NCBI GenBank assembly: GCA_007922195.1
Contig: ML681971.1
Location: 1,034,905 to 1,098,904 of the forward strand
DNA from: Podocnemis expansa
Lineage: Eukaryota > Chordata > Testudines > Podocnemididae
DNA: 64,000 nucleotides
Direction: 5' to 3'
Part shown: positions 53,171 to 64,000 of the stretch, in pieces
How the letters are laid out: each line of letters starts with the position of its first letter
Position numbering within the stretch: position 1 is the stretch's first letter
The notes under the pieces: generated by a model
What the model was told of the DNA's origin: nothing
The model's database searches: none
Seen by the model: the letters and a program-made list of their open reading frames with translations, nothing else
Made by a program: the position numbers and the translations under genes

Positions 53171-55524
53171 GCCCTTATGGGATTCTCAGAAAGAAACTCT
53201 GAGGGGGGATATTAGCAAATGCAAAAATTGCTAACTGTAATTAAGGGAAGGAGTGAGTTTTCCTGTTCCTGCTGCCACCCAGCAGTGTGTCCTAGGACCC
53301 TGGAATCCAGCATGACATCATTGGGCCTTCATAGCCCAGATACTTAGAGATGTCCTGGCTAGACCAGTCCAAGAGATAATATCACCATATTAACTGGTCC
53401 CAAGTGAATCCCAAACATCATCTGGGATATGAGACTTTATCAACTCCCATGTATCCTTTTCCTTCTCCACCTCATTTCTTCATTTTCCTATCTGGTCCTT
53501 CTTCCTTCTGTCTAATGAGAGTCTTGCTTAGTGGACCAAGACTGCTTGTTTTGCAACACTGTTGTAAATCTGTGGGCAGAAAGGCAACTAAAAGCAATTC
53601 TCTAAACAGCCTGGTGCTGATACAAGGTTGGCAACTGTTGGAGTGTCTAAGAAGTTCATGCACTGGGCCTGTGTTTTCCAGCAGTGAAGCTACAAGTAAA
53701 CGTCAATGCCAGTGATGTAAACTGCATTTTCTATCTTTTATTGTAAACAAGATAGAAATTTTAACAACAGCTCCAGCCCAGCTCTACTCAACTCCTCTTC
53801 TTTCTTTTTGCCCCAAAGGCCAGTTATTAACATTTTTAATAGCATCTAAAAGACAGTCAGCTTTCGGTGGTTGGGGGAGGGCATTGCTGAGGTTGAGTGA
53901 GCATGGTCTTTTAAAATTCTCTGTGGCTAAAGGAAAAGAGAAAAAAGGATGTTGTTAAAATGAAAGCCTTGCTTAAAACGTCACTTCTCAAATGCTTTCC
54001 CTCTTTTTCTGCATCTTTCATAAAAGCCTAAAAAGGATTTTCAGCTGTATGTTTATGATGGTACTAAGCAGCAGCTTCCCCAGGACTTGATATGGGGGGG
54101 GGGGGGATATAGGGGGAGGTGTAGGAAGGGTGTTGGGGAGCTCACTAAATTGGTATAAAACTGTTCCTAGCTGACAGCTGGGAGGTGAGTGTTGGGAAAG
54201 TCAGTAGGGGTGTGTTGGGGAGTGTTAGGGAAATCCCTGGTACTAAGCAGGCTCAGAGTAGCAAACCCCAAACTTTGTTAACAGTGTTTAATGCTGGACT
54301 GTGACATGGTAATACTGTTCACTCTTTGGACCCACATATTCCACCTAAAGGAATACAACAGCACACTACAACCCTGTCTGCCAACTGCTCTCTGCAGTAT
54401 ATGGAGATGCTTATTTGTAGCGTGTGCTGCTTGTAAAGGTGCTGATGTGTGAAAAATGAGCTACCAAACTGCTCAGTGAACCTGCTCATAGCGCAGCTGT
54501 GAGAAGCCAGGCTGGTGCTGTCAAACAACTGTCCTTATTTAACATCATGTAATGCTGAATGGTGCATACTCCATTGCAACAATTCAAAGCAACAGAAGTT
54601 GGCCTTGAGGTGTTCAAAAATTTTTGTCTCAGTGGGCATGATCTTGTTCTGTTAGTGCATGAATATTGGTGGACAGTATTAATTTTTGTTGCCAATTTGT
54701 TCTTTTATTTTTATCAACTTATCAAGTTTTGCCTGGCAGGAAATGAGAGAACGCCTCAGATTCTAAGTATTACTAATGGTCTGTCTAAATGTGTCTCTCT
54801 AATACAGTGTGACTCTCTAGGCCCCCCAGTTAATTTCTTTGCAGGAGACAAAAATAAATTATTTTTTCAGTTCTATAGAAGAAAAATGAATATGACTCTC
54901 TGATCTGTAATCACTGCATCCATTCTCATAGACAAGTTGTCAGGGAAAGCTCAGGCTGTTTAATGAAATGCCAGGTGGGGAGGCTTTATAGTATGATGTC
55001 TTACAGAAGTTTCAGGTTACACTTGAAGTGTAAAGAATAAGTTTAGAAACTTTAACAGGAAAACAGCCATGACTCATAGTGAATGTGCTCATAAAAGGTG
55101 TGATTTGTTAAATAAGTGGGTCAAGGAAAAGGAAGTCAGCACAGGTAAGAGCATTTTCTAAGTGGTTATACAGATGATGTCAGAAGTGATCTGTGGGATA
55201 ACGAACGAAAATCTATGACAAAGATGGCTGTAACAGCAGATGCCTTTGAGCAATCCAAGTCTCAATGTGCCATGAATCTTAGTGGGAGGGGCAAAAATGT
55301 AATCCTAAGGCGAGTAAACAACTCCCCATCCAGAAGCCCTGTCTCACCTAGGAAAACCCAGTACAACCCACCTATGAAAAAGGAGGAAGAGTGGAGTAGT
55401 AGACAAATGCCTCCCCAGAGCCCTGTCCCTCCTGGAAGAACCCAGCAGAGTTCCCCTGGGAAGAGGGGAGTCCAAAAATGTGTTAACAATGCAATTCCAC
55501 TTATCATTTGAGAAGCCAATGCCC
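53171..55524. other. No gene recognised
   Basis: Mixed, mostly unclassified sequence. A strong acceptor-like tract on the minus strand (TTTTTTCTCTTTTCCTTTAG, ending near 53930) is the only splice-like signal; no donor or coding pattern follows it. A G run lies at 54096-54106. The ORFs at 53404-53715 and 54559-54903 have no family features. Confidence 0.3.
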
Positions 55525-55532
55525 AAGGCAGC

Positions 55533-56296
55533 CAAAATTCCCTCTAAGCTGCATGGCCGCACGGCCCCCAGTGCTGCCTGGCGCACAGTATGCTGCCAGC
55601 CATGCACGGCCAGCAGCTGCAGTCCCTACTTGGCCAGAAGACGAAGTCTTCCGGCTGGCTGAGAGCTCCTCTGAGCTAGGAGTTTTTAAAACTCCCACTC
55701 AGAGTAAGCTCTCACTGAGCACGCACAGACTCTCAGAGGGCAAGGCCGTGCTGCTCCCGCAGCAAGGGAAGGGGGCCCTAACCGCCTCCTCTTTCAACTC
55801 CCCTCACTGCAGTGGGGCAGAGCAGCCAGCCCAGCCTACCTCCGGCTGGCCACGCCTCTCCGGGGGCAAATAGGGTTGGCACTTGAGCTGCAGTACGTGG
55901 GGTTGGGGCCCTGGAGCGGCCTACTCCAAAGAGTTTGGATTGCTTCAACCCCAGCCCCCCCAGGCTGGAATGGGCCTGATCCATGGCCTGGGGGGCCGGG
56001 AGCAAAGTGGCCCAAACTTTTCAGAGCAGGCCACTCCAGGGCCCCAACCCCACACACTGCAGCTCAGTGCCAGCCCTCTCTGCCTCTGGGGAAGGTGTGA
56101 CTGGGGGTATGCTGGGCTGGCTAGTCAGTGCTTGCTGCCAGGAGGCCAGGCGGGCAGTGGAGCTTGTGGCCCTGGTGGTCCACAGCCCCCCGCACCTCTG
56201 TAATGGGAAGATTGGGGGAGCAGGATTGGGCCATGGGGGGATGCGTGCGAGCAACATATGTTGCTCAGCTGCGTTCGGGCCTTAGAGGGAACATTG
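55533..56296. mobile_element. hAT-like element, copy 2 of the CAATGTTCCCTCTAAG family
   Basis: Left end CAAAATTCCCTCTAAGC and right end, inverted, CAATGTTCCCTCTAAGGCC. Flanks AAGGCAGC and CCAGCAGC match at 5 of 8. The interior is GC-rich with an inverted pair of CCCCAACCCCA(C/G)/CAGCTC blocks near 55880-56060 (each half contains GGCCACTCC or GGCCTACTCC). Many overlapping frames are by-products. Confidence 0.72.
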
Positions 56297-58139
56297 CCAG
56301 CAGCCCAAGTGAATTCAGTGATCCTGACACCCCACCCATGTTTTCATGACAGGCTTTGTAGGTGCTGTGGGTAATCGCAGAATAAGGAGTTTCTAAGAGA
56401 GATCAAGATAAATGGCAGGAAGGCCATTGGATGGAGAGACACCAGTACGCAGCTCTCATTGATCAGGCTGGGTCCCAAAGCGACACATTACATGACCTAG
56501 AAGCATGCTTCTAAGTTGTGGGGGTGGGGGGGGGTGCAAAATCTGTGTGCCCCTGGCCACCGTGCAGAGACAATGTGAAAGCTTAGCAGGCAATTTAAGA
56601 GTAGAGCTGTACAAGATCCCCAAGCAGAGGCTAATGAGAAATAACTTTCCAAGGAGGGCTAGGACTGTCAAGGTGTTCACCTGTGGCAGCTAGGAGCATG
56701 CTGCAGAGGGCCCAGGAAGCAGGGGTGATGCTCCAGGAGACATGGTGGAGGAGACCCATGTGTCTCCTGGTAGGGTTGGGGGGTAGTGGAGGTTAGCTCC
56801 TGGCCTGCCACAGAAGACAGGACTCACTCTTCAAGGCATGGAGGGTCATGCCCCAGAGAAGAATCCAGAGAAGGAACCTCGGGAAACATTTTTGAGGGTA
56901 CAGGAATGTCTCCCACAGCTCATTTGGGAGGGAATGCTCAAGACAGTGTAACTGACTCAAGATCCCTGCACTCAGATACTCAGGCTGTGGTTCAAATTTT
57001 GGGAGAGAATTAATTGTGTGGATGGCTTGCCAGAGGGGAACAGATGCACAACTGCCCCTCAGGTATGAAGAAGGGGGTGACAGACAGGGTCCAAACTCCT
57101 GTACAAGGGTTTCAGAATGCTCATCTTGATGTTCTGGTGGAAATTAACTACCTTTTAAAGACAGGAGGATCTAGTTTCCACTATGGGAGAAGTTGTTAGT
57201 GAAAAGTCAAATTGGCAGGGGGCAGGCAGATTTTCCCTGGGCAGGTAATGCTAACATGCAGTAGCAGCCCGACAGAACACATAGTGACTTCATAGGGGAA
57301 GTGGGAGGGAAGGAATGCAGTGCTGGGAAAGGGGATCACTAGGTGATACCAGGGAAGGAGAGTGATTTCCTACATGTTGTGGTGCTTTGGACTACCTAGG
57401 ATCACTGGGGTTGTCATAGTGATAAATGGGAGGGTTGTTTAGGTGCTAGGGAAACCTGCCTGTGGGTCCTCTCTCTCTCAGTTCTCTTTCAATAAAGACT
57501 CCTTACACAGCTCTGAATATGCTGCCTCTCCTTATTGGATTATAATTTCCCCTAAAACTCTACACATGTGTGGTCCTAAGACTGGGAATCAAAGCCATGA
57601 AGGGCCAACAGACACGCAGGATTCCCTCCTCCCCAAACCCTTACCACACCAGACTCTAAGACACCAAATGCCCAATAGTTCAAGCAGGGGATATCAGATG
57701 GAAAAGAAGCCTGGAACTAACCACATGCAAAGGTCTATCAGGCTTTTGGGGAGTGAGAAGGGGTAAAATGATCAACCTTGAATTCAGACCTCCTGAATGA
57801 AGGGCTTGGTATAATGAACATACTTGTAAGCACCCATCTATGACAACAGTTTGGTACTAATGCTATATTATGTGATGGTGACTGAAACATATACGTTAAT
57901 CTTTGTAGTTAGATGTATTATGCATGGATTTCTGGTAAAGGCATGTGAATATGCTAAGAATGGCAAATAGGGAGAGAGAGGCAGGTGGCCTTATCGCTTT
58001 GATGAAAAAATATCAAGAGAACTTTGGTTTTCTGCCTCTGGGTTAGCCAGTGGCTGACCCTCCTTCAGTTTTATAAGAGGGAGGTGTTACATGTTCCACC
58101 CCACATTCCTCTCTAATGTGAGCTGTGGATTTTCTTTGT
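56297..58139. other. No gene; probable LTR-like stretch around 57240-57560
   Basis: CTCTTTCAATAAAGACTCC (57485-57503) looks like the R/U5 region of a retroviral LTR, but neither end nor a second copy is found. The frames at 56786-57013 and 57443-57766 have no family features. Confidence 0.3.
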
Positions 58140-58345
58140 AATGTAATTGTGTGGTCTATTATAACACATTATGTGAGCTGTTTTCGCAATGCTCATGGCA
58201 TCTCTACAACTACCTTACTATTAGGGGAGCCTGTTCCCTGCAACATCATACATATATGAAACATGTTTCTCAGTGTGTTTCACACAACTGAGGAAGAAGC
58301 AAGCAATCAGAGCTGTGTTCACACACCCTGAAGAAATATGCATAA
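58140..58345 (+). repeat. LTR-like family A fragment (5' part)
   Basis: TGTAATGTAATTGTGTGG, GCAATGCTCATGGCATC, CCTGCAACATCATACATATAT and GTGTTTCACACAACTGAGG match the start of family A copy 1. From 58346 to 59400 nothing is recognised, apart from a possible inverted 3' fragment around 58500-58800. Confidence 0.45.
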
Positions 58346-59422
58346 ACAACAATACAGCTCAGTGTGACCCAGGCCCCCTGGGATAATCTTCTGAATGTGC
58401 CAAAATCAGGGCAAACTGCAAAACCAGGGGCCAAACCCTCAAACTACTGATGGGTGGTACTTAAACCAGTCTCCCAGTCAGTAATAAAAACATGCGCCTG
58501 ATTCCACACTCTGGTCATCACCGAGCATAACAAAATAGAAACAGCCCCCTTATTTTACATCAGCTTATCTGGTCCCCCTTAGCCACTGGGTCTTTTAAAG
58601 AAATAGGTTCTCCTGGCCCCAAAGGGCCAGCCACATTGCCCAGAACAATATAGGCTTGGATCTTACCCAAAATACTGTGCTGCCAGCCAATCCTTTAGTA
58701 ACTACAACTAAAAGTTTAATATAAGAGGAAAACAAACAAAATATGAGATATGATAAAGAGCCAAAGCGAATCACATACATACAAATGATTTAGAGTCCAT
58801 AGAAAACAAGTCCTTGTTTCACAGCTTCAGTTGTTAGGAATCCCATTTTAAGGAATGTGACCTTGCCAGCAGGTTTGAAAATTTGAGGATATTGGGGGGC
58901 AATTACTGCACAACCAGGGTACACTTTAATCTTTATTAAAATGGGTGTGGGTTTCAAGTGGGTGATGGGGAGTGTATGTGTGTGGTGTTTGTCACGGTTT
59001 CTTTACAATGGGGTTTTGTGAAATGCTCAACTTTGTGGGGTGCAGCAGGTTGGGAGGCAATGGGGGATCTCAGCTAAAACTAGTCTAACTTACAGTTATG
59101 AACCAACTTACTTAAAAAATGTTTCAACACCATATAAGAAAAGAGGCGGGGTACTATGCAACTTAGTGTGAGGCAGTGACAGGGAAGAGTGGAGACCAGT
59201 GGGAAGGGTAGGAGTTACAAGGTGGGTACAGAGGGGGCAGAAAGGGGGCTGTGGGAGCAGGAAGGAACAGGTGGTGGATCAGTGGCTGGGGAGCCATAGG
59301 GAGACGGCAGCCATGGGAAGCGGCTGCAAGGGGGGTGCGGCAGCTGCGTGAAGCGGTGAACTGGGGGGAAGGCGGAGGCAAAAGCAATGACTAGGGAAGC
59401 AGAGGCACAAGGGGAAGCTAGG

Positions 59423-59945
59423 GCAGTGGAGGCAAAGGGGGAGTCGCGGAGGAAAGCAGTGGCGAGGGCAGTGGAGGCAAAGGGGAAGCTGTGGAGGAAA
59501 GCGGTGGCGAGGGCAGTGGAGGCAAAGGGGGAACTGCATAGAAAAGTGGCAGTGAAGGCAGTGGAGGCAAAGGGGGAGCCATGGAGGAAAGCAGCGGCGA
59601 AGGCAGTGGAGGCAGAGGGGGAGCCGTGGAGGAAAGCGGCGGTGAGGACAGTGGAGGCAAAGGGGGAGCTGTGGAGGAAAGTGGCGGTGAAGGCAGTGGA
59701 GGCAAAGGGGGAGCCACAGAGGAAAGCGGTGGCGAAGACAATGGAGGCAAAGGGGGAGCCGCAGAGGAAAACGGCGGTGAGGACAGTGGAGGCAAAGGGG
59801 GAGCTGTGGAGGAAAGTGGCAGTGAAGGCAGTGGAGGCAAAGGGGGAGCCGCAGAGGAAAGCGGTGGCGAAGGCAGTGGAGGCGAAGGGGGAGCTGTGGA
59901 GGAAAGCGGCGGCAAAGGCAGTGGAGGCAAAGGGGGACCAAGGAA
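59423..59945 (+). repeat. 45-bp minisatellite, about 11-12 units
   Basis: The unit begins GCAGTGGAGGCAAAGGGGGA, continues with a CGTGGAGGAAAGCGGCGG-type second half, and is repeated about 11.6 times with few changes. Because 45 is divisible by 3, long open frames exist on both strands (about 199 codons plus, 220 minus) that read as KAVEAKGEPWRKAAA and LPLCLHCLRHRFPPR style repeats. These are simple consequences of the repeat; no start context, splice signal or domain argues for a gene. Confidence 0.9.
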
Positions 59946-59949
59946 AGTT

Positions 59950-61117
59950 TGAGAAAATAATTTATTTAGTTCAGGGGGAAAGGTAAAAGTACTTAATAAA
60001 CAGCTCTAAGGGTAACAACTAAGTGATACAATGTTATACACTATCTTAATACTTCTAAGGGTTACAGTAAACAATGTTGCAACTTACAATGACACTTAAA
60101 ACAACTAGAGAAGAGAGATATAACAATCAATATAAGGCAGTAGCAAAGAAGAAACGCAGTAACTTAAGATGAGTAAGGAAAAAAAACAAACAAGCCTGCT
60201 CTTAGGAACATGGGCTTGGAGAAGCTAAGGAGAGCAGTGGCAAAACAGTAGCAAAAGGTGAGAGAACTTTATTTCAAAGGGAGCTGCAGGGGCAAGCTCT
60301 TACCAATCCCAGCAGCAGCAGCAGCAGCATTACGGGCAAGAGAGAGAGACTCGTTACTCGGCTGGCAGTTTCAATCATGGTACACTCGGGGAAGAACTCG
60401 CAAGCAGAGGAGGTCAGTGTCTGGGCGATCAGGCCAGGCAGGATGTCAGGAACCGTCCTGCCTGATCACCCCAAACTCTGAGTATTTAAGCTGTTTTTCC
60501 CGCCATTTCCCTGATTACAGGGAATGTGTGGAACAAAGTGATGTGAGTCATGTCTTCAGTATTCCAAAGATCTTGTAGTTAGGCAGGGCCCACCTACACC
60601 AAGCCCTATAGAGACAATGGGGTGTCAACGGCCATCTAGTTTATTTTAAGGGGGGCCATCTAGTTAAGATGAGGGGGCCATCTGCTCCCCTTAACATTCT
60701 TTACACACTTAAGTGATGGCCCGGGAGGGGCGGCCATCAAATCAATTCAGGGAGTAACGGACAGAATGGAGACCAAATAGTCCTGGTGTAGAGTTTGTTC
60801 TAATTCTCCCATGAGAATTAGCAGGGTGGTTTTTGGTGCTGGCTGGGATCTCAGTCCTGTGGCCCAAACTTTCCCTGAGAAGCTTGGACAGATGTGAGAA
60901 AGGGATTATGATCCTTACTCCTTTTTATAGTTGTAGCAAGGTGGGCATTTGCAGGTCATTTGTTCATGGGGACTTTGATGACAGTTCTCAGGTACTTAAG
61001 CAGAGAATAGTAGTGTATATTGTCCTTTGGAGTAAAACCTTCACCTCCTGGGCACCACAGGTAATTAGCTGCATTAGCACCATCAACAGACAGTTTACAT
61101 TGGTACGTCAAAAGTTC
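59950..61117. other. No gene; promoter-like TATA stretch near 60482
   Basis: The segment has an (AGC)n run at about 60310-60328 and CTGAGTATTTAAGCTGTTTTT near 60478, preceded by an inverted repeat pair (CGATCAGGCCAGGCAGGATG ... GTCCTGCCTGATCACC). This could be another LTR, but no ends are defined. Confidence 0.3.
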
Positions 61118-62701
61118 ATCTAGATCAGATGTGGCCAAACTGCGGCTCGCAAGCCACATGCAGCTCTTTAAGAAAAATTGCGGCTCCCGGCAGAATGGAG
61201 GAGGGAGAGCGGGAGCCAGGGGCGAGAAATGTGCAGGGGTTGGGGCCAGCAGAGAGGCGGGGCAGCAAGCGAGAGCTGGCAGCGGAGGAGTGGGGCTGGG
61301 AGAGCTCACAGCTGGGGGAGGGGCAGAGCTGTGTGAGCCGGCAGGGAAAAGCAGCCTGGCCAGAGTGGAGAGGGGAGAAGCAGCATCGGGAGCTTGCAGG
61401 GGAAAAGCAGCCTGGCCAGAGTGGTGAGAGCCAGGAGGGGAGGGGCAGCCCTGTGAGAGCCAGCAGGGAAAAGCAAGTCGTCAGATAGGTGAAAGAGAAG
61501 CCCTCAGAGCAAGGATCTGCCAGATTCTCCAGTTTACCCACACTATTAATTCTACCCTCCTTGTCTGTGTGCATTATGATATAGTCTTTAATGACATCAG
61601 TGCATGATTTTTTAAATACTTTTCTTTTTTGATATTGTTTTCTGGGTAAATATTATAAAAGCTGGCAACAGAAATTGATCAAGAACAAATCTATAATGAA
61701 CTACAGATAGTGAGGATAATTAGCAATTTAAACCTGAAAAGCAATTGTAAATTTTTTTTTTTAAATCACCTGGCATTTCCAGATATTGTAATACAATGCA
61801 AATTTATTTCTCTTGTATTTCTATTTTGAGAATTAAATAAGAATCATCAGAAATGACTGAAAATTGACACAAATGTTATATCCAAAACCACTGACCACTG
61901 TCAAAAGGTTATTTAAAAAACTCCTCTATTTAAAGAATGTTACAAGTACTTATTATGGATCATGGTTCATTTTCAGCATGCAAACTGATTTAGACTTAGG
62001 ATAGACCACCACTACTGAAACCTGGCTTTAGAAAAAAAAAATCCTTAACTCCATTGAACAAGTGTGCCTGAGCCATCAGTATGTCATCTGTCTGCAGAAG
62101 GAACTGCTAGTACATTTATTTTACAAGAAAATTTTAATTAATATAACTAAATCAATTGCCAAGATAATTTACATTCACTGCAAAGTTCAATAGCAGCACT
62201 ATACTTCTACTGATTAAATAGAATTCAACATGTATTAATTCTTTTTTTGTTGTATAGTCAAAATATATTTATATTTCAGTGCAGTCTTCATGAATGACTC
62301 TATGGGTATCTGAGCCCATTAGACAAGAATAATTGTTGTGAAGGGCTGAGAATCCAAAATTGTGTTGTGTGTCAATGGAGGTGGCAGCCATGATGGCCAC
62401 CCCGCCCCACACGTAGCCACCTGAATTATGCTGCTCTCAAGGAGGAATGTTAAGTATCGATCTCCCTGAAGGGCCTCCATCTCCAGGCCTCTAGCACAAG
62501 GGGGAAGAATACTAAGTATCAATCTCCCCTGATGTCTCTCAATCTCCTGTGTGAGTTTTTTCCCCCCTAGTTTCTGTCAACAACAAGGGGGGTGAGTTTC
62601 TATCCCCCTCAACAGTTTCTCGGCACCCCCATCACCACAAAGGAGGGGTCATTGCCTGGGGTCTCAGTTCCATCATTGGTCCTGACCAGAATCCCACTCC
62701 C

Positions 62702-62743
62702 AATTGGCTATTTTTACTCTGGCTGTGCAAAATTCTATTTAAA
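62702..62743 (+). promoter_or_regulatory. Inverted CCAAT box plus TATA-like box, copy 2
   Basis: CCCAATTGGCTATTTTTACTC (ATTGG) and TTCTATTTAAACCCC lie at the same spacing as in copy 1. TATTTAA is a better TATA match here than the TATTAAAA of copy 1. Confidence 0.5.
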
Positions 62744-62904
62744 CCCCCTGTCTCAGCTAGCCTGTTGTTCTCCAACCCTCGAATGCTAAAGGGCACGTTG
62801 TGACCCGGTCGGAATGGCCCCCGACTGAGACAGGGAGCACCCACCCACGAGACCTTCCTTTTTGGGGTGTAAACGGATTGCTGGCCAAACGATTAAGTGC
62901 TGGG

Positions 62905-62958
62905 ATGCTGCAGCTGGTCTGCCTCCTCGCTTTGGGTTCTACCGTGGTCCTGGGACAG
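62905..62958 (+). CDS. Signal-peptide-like leader exon, copy 2
   Basis: ATG with G at -3 opens 18 codons, MLQLVCLLALGSTVVLGQ, ending at CAG|GTATTA. One residue differs from copy 1 (V for A). Here the frame is also open upstream to 62800 and continues past the donor to a stop at 63051. No acceptor or downstream coding exon is recognised before the window ends. Confidence 0.4.
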
Positions 62959-64000
62959 GTATTACAAATCGATATAGGCCTCCTACTTTCTCTTAATCAT
63001 TCTACTTGGTACCATTTATATATAGTCTGTGATTGTAGCTTCTTTACCTGAGTTTTGCATAGTTTGTGTAGTTGTTATTATTTTCTCTGTATCCTGTATG
63101 ATCTTTTCATGATATAGTTGTTTATGGTCTAGCATAGTTTTCTGTTGTTAATTTGCCAGGTGTTTTACTAGTCATTTGTATTTTGCATCCTTCTTACTGT
63201 ATAATTGTTCATTACTCTGCTTCTACTCTAAACTGCTGGCCCCAAACTTCCCCAGTGTGCATGGGGGGAGTGTGGGGGTTTATTTTTCTCTCATCTGACT
63301 TTTTCATTCTGCCGGCCACCCTTCTTGGCTAGCAAGAAGGAATGGCTTTCAGCCATTGGTAAATACGCGTCGGGTGGCCTGGTCAGTGCCTATACCGATG
63401 TTGAGGCAGTAAAAGGCCAGAAAAGTCCTTGACTTATTATGGCCACCCTCTTGTAGGTCATTACTCCATACTGTTATTTAACTATAAGTACTTTTGTAGG
63501 TTGTAAGTGTTTTGCATAGACTCTCATGCTTTTTCCTGTTGTTCGGTTGCAGGTGTTTTACAGGTGGTTTATATAGACTTTCTTGCTCCACACTGTTACT
63601 TGGTTATAAGTGCTTTGCATAGGTTTTTAGCTTTATATTGTCATTTAGTTATAAGTGTTTATTTAGATTCTGCTTTATGCTGTTAGTTGGTTATAAGTGT
63701 CCTATATAGATTTTTGCTCCATATTGTTAGTTGATTACAAGTGTTTTTGCATAGATCTCCTTGTTTTATACTGTAAATAGAATTCAACATGCTTTTGTTG
63801 TTGTATAGTCAAAATATATTTATATTTCAGTGCAGTCTTCATGAATGACTCTATGAGTATCTGAGCCCATTAGACAAGAATAATTGTTGTGAAGGGCTGA
63901 AGATCCAAAATTGTGTTGTGAACTTTCTGAAAAAAAATCCCTCACCAATAAAGATTTTACTTTGTATTATAAAAACCAAATGATGATATTTAGAATTTAT

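Larger units (their letters stand above)
62370..63774 (+). repeat. 1.4-kb promoter/leader unit, copy 2 (LTR-like), inserted in hAT copy B
   Basis: Starts TGTCAATGGAGGTGGCAGCC and follows the unit at 19640-21050 throughout, including the ATTGG and TCTATTTAAACC boxes, the CGACTGAGACAGGGAG block, the leader frame and the TTATAAGTG tandem part. It breaks off at TTTATACTGTA and is followed by a second copy of the target sequence. The target copies are 62216-62369 and 63775-63920, about 150 bp, far more than any LTR target duplication. Comparison with hAT copy A (10975-11150) shows that the hAT originally had one copy. Confidence 0.75.
61126..64000. mobile_element. Large non-autonomous hAT element, copy B (runs off the window)
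   Basis: Left end CAGATGTGGCCAAACTGCGG; the expected 8-bp duplication at 61118-61125 reads ATCTAGAT, but the right end lies outside. It follows copy A (9909 onward) with high identity, including AT-rich parts that are not under coding constraint. Differences include an extra block of about 45 bp with GCAGCATCGGGAGCTTGC near 61381. A 1405-bp unit is inserted at 62370-63774. Confidence 0.9.

Noticed and set aside
53900..53950. Strong minus-strand acceptor-like pyrimidine tract (exon start near 53930)
   Set aside because: No matching donor and no coding pattern downstream; kept only as a note.
59279..59986. About 200-codon frames on both strands
   Set aside because: They are produced by the 45-bp minisatellite, whose period is a multiple of three.
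60258..60578. 106-codon frame near an (AGC)n run
   Set aside because: No domain; the frame crosses an inverted repeat and a TATA-like stretch, as in LTR-like DNA.
1..64000. tRNA genes, rRNA, CRISPR arrays, bacterial-type operons, phage or plasmid functions
   Set aside because: The tRNA-like segments are SINE heads, and the repeats are transposons or microsatellites without the regular spacer pattern of CRISPR. Nothing bacterial was seen.

Overview
The window is vertebrate genomic DNA, most likely from a turtle. The evidence is the repeat content: many copies of a tRNA-derived SINE of the turtle (Cry I-like) type, CR1 LINE fragments ending in ATTCTATG, a DIRS-like element, hAT and PIF/Harbinger-like DNA transposons with long inverted repeats, and several solo-LTR-like units. 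There are no operons, and almost all long open frames are shadows of repeats. Two assembly gaps are present (4754-5153 and 28797-28896). Species and family names rest on recognition by eye, because no database search was possible.

The only host-gene signal is on the minus strand. Three candidate coding exons (16996-17194, about 1496-1733, about 889-1158) read, in that order, as an LRAT/NlpC-P60 fold protein of the PLAAT (HRASLS) phospholipase/acyltransferase type. The His-His-Cys catalytic residues are in place, followed by a hydrophobic C-terminal segment. The intron between the first two exons is about 15 kb and is packed with transposons. Further upstream, at 41172-41186 and 44913-44933, two tiny exon-like segments share splice flanks. 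They could be 5' exons of the same gene, or the remains of an exon duplication.

Region by region. 0-9 kb: gene 3' end, an old CR1, LTR-like repeats, one Harbinger-like foldback (with gap) and GC-rich DNA-transposon remnants. 9-13.1 kb: a nest in which a small hAT and a 3.2-kb hAT lie in a foldback SINE, and a Harbinger-like foldback lies in the larger hAT. 13.9-14.9 kb: CR1 with reverse-transcriptase C-terminal coding. 17-19 kb: LRAT exon, CR1 and a solo LTR. 19.3-21.8 kb: a large Harbinger-like element with a frameshifted Myb/SANT-like ORF and a 1.4-kb inserted promoter/leader unit. 23.5-29.2 kb: a DIRS-like retroelement (gag-like ORFs, inverted terminal repeats) with a nested hAT-like element. 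31-32.5 kb: a broken hAT-transposase-derived gene. 36-51 kb: more nested hAT, Harbinger-like, SINE and LTR units. 51-61 kb: LTR-like and low-complexity DNA with a 45-bp minisatellite. 61.1 kb to the end: a second copy of the 3.2-kb hAT, carrying a second copy of the 1.4-kb promoter/leader unit flanked by a direct repeat of about 150 bp.

The observations most worth following are the PLAAT-like gene with its paired microexons, the two-copy cassette holding an inverted CCAAT box, a TATA-like box and a signal-peptide-like leader before a splice donor, and the recurrent tail-to-tail foldback form of the SINE.
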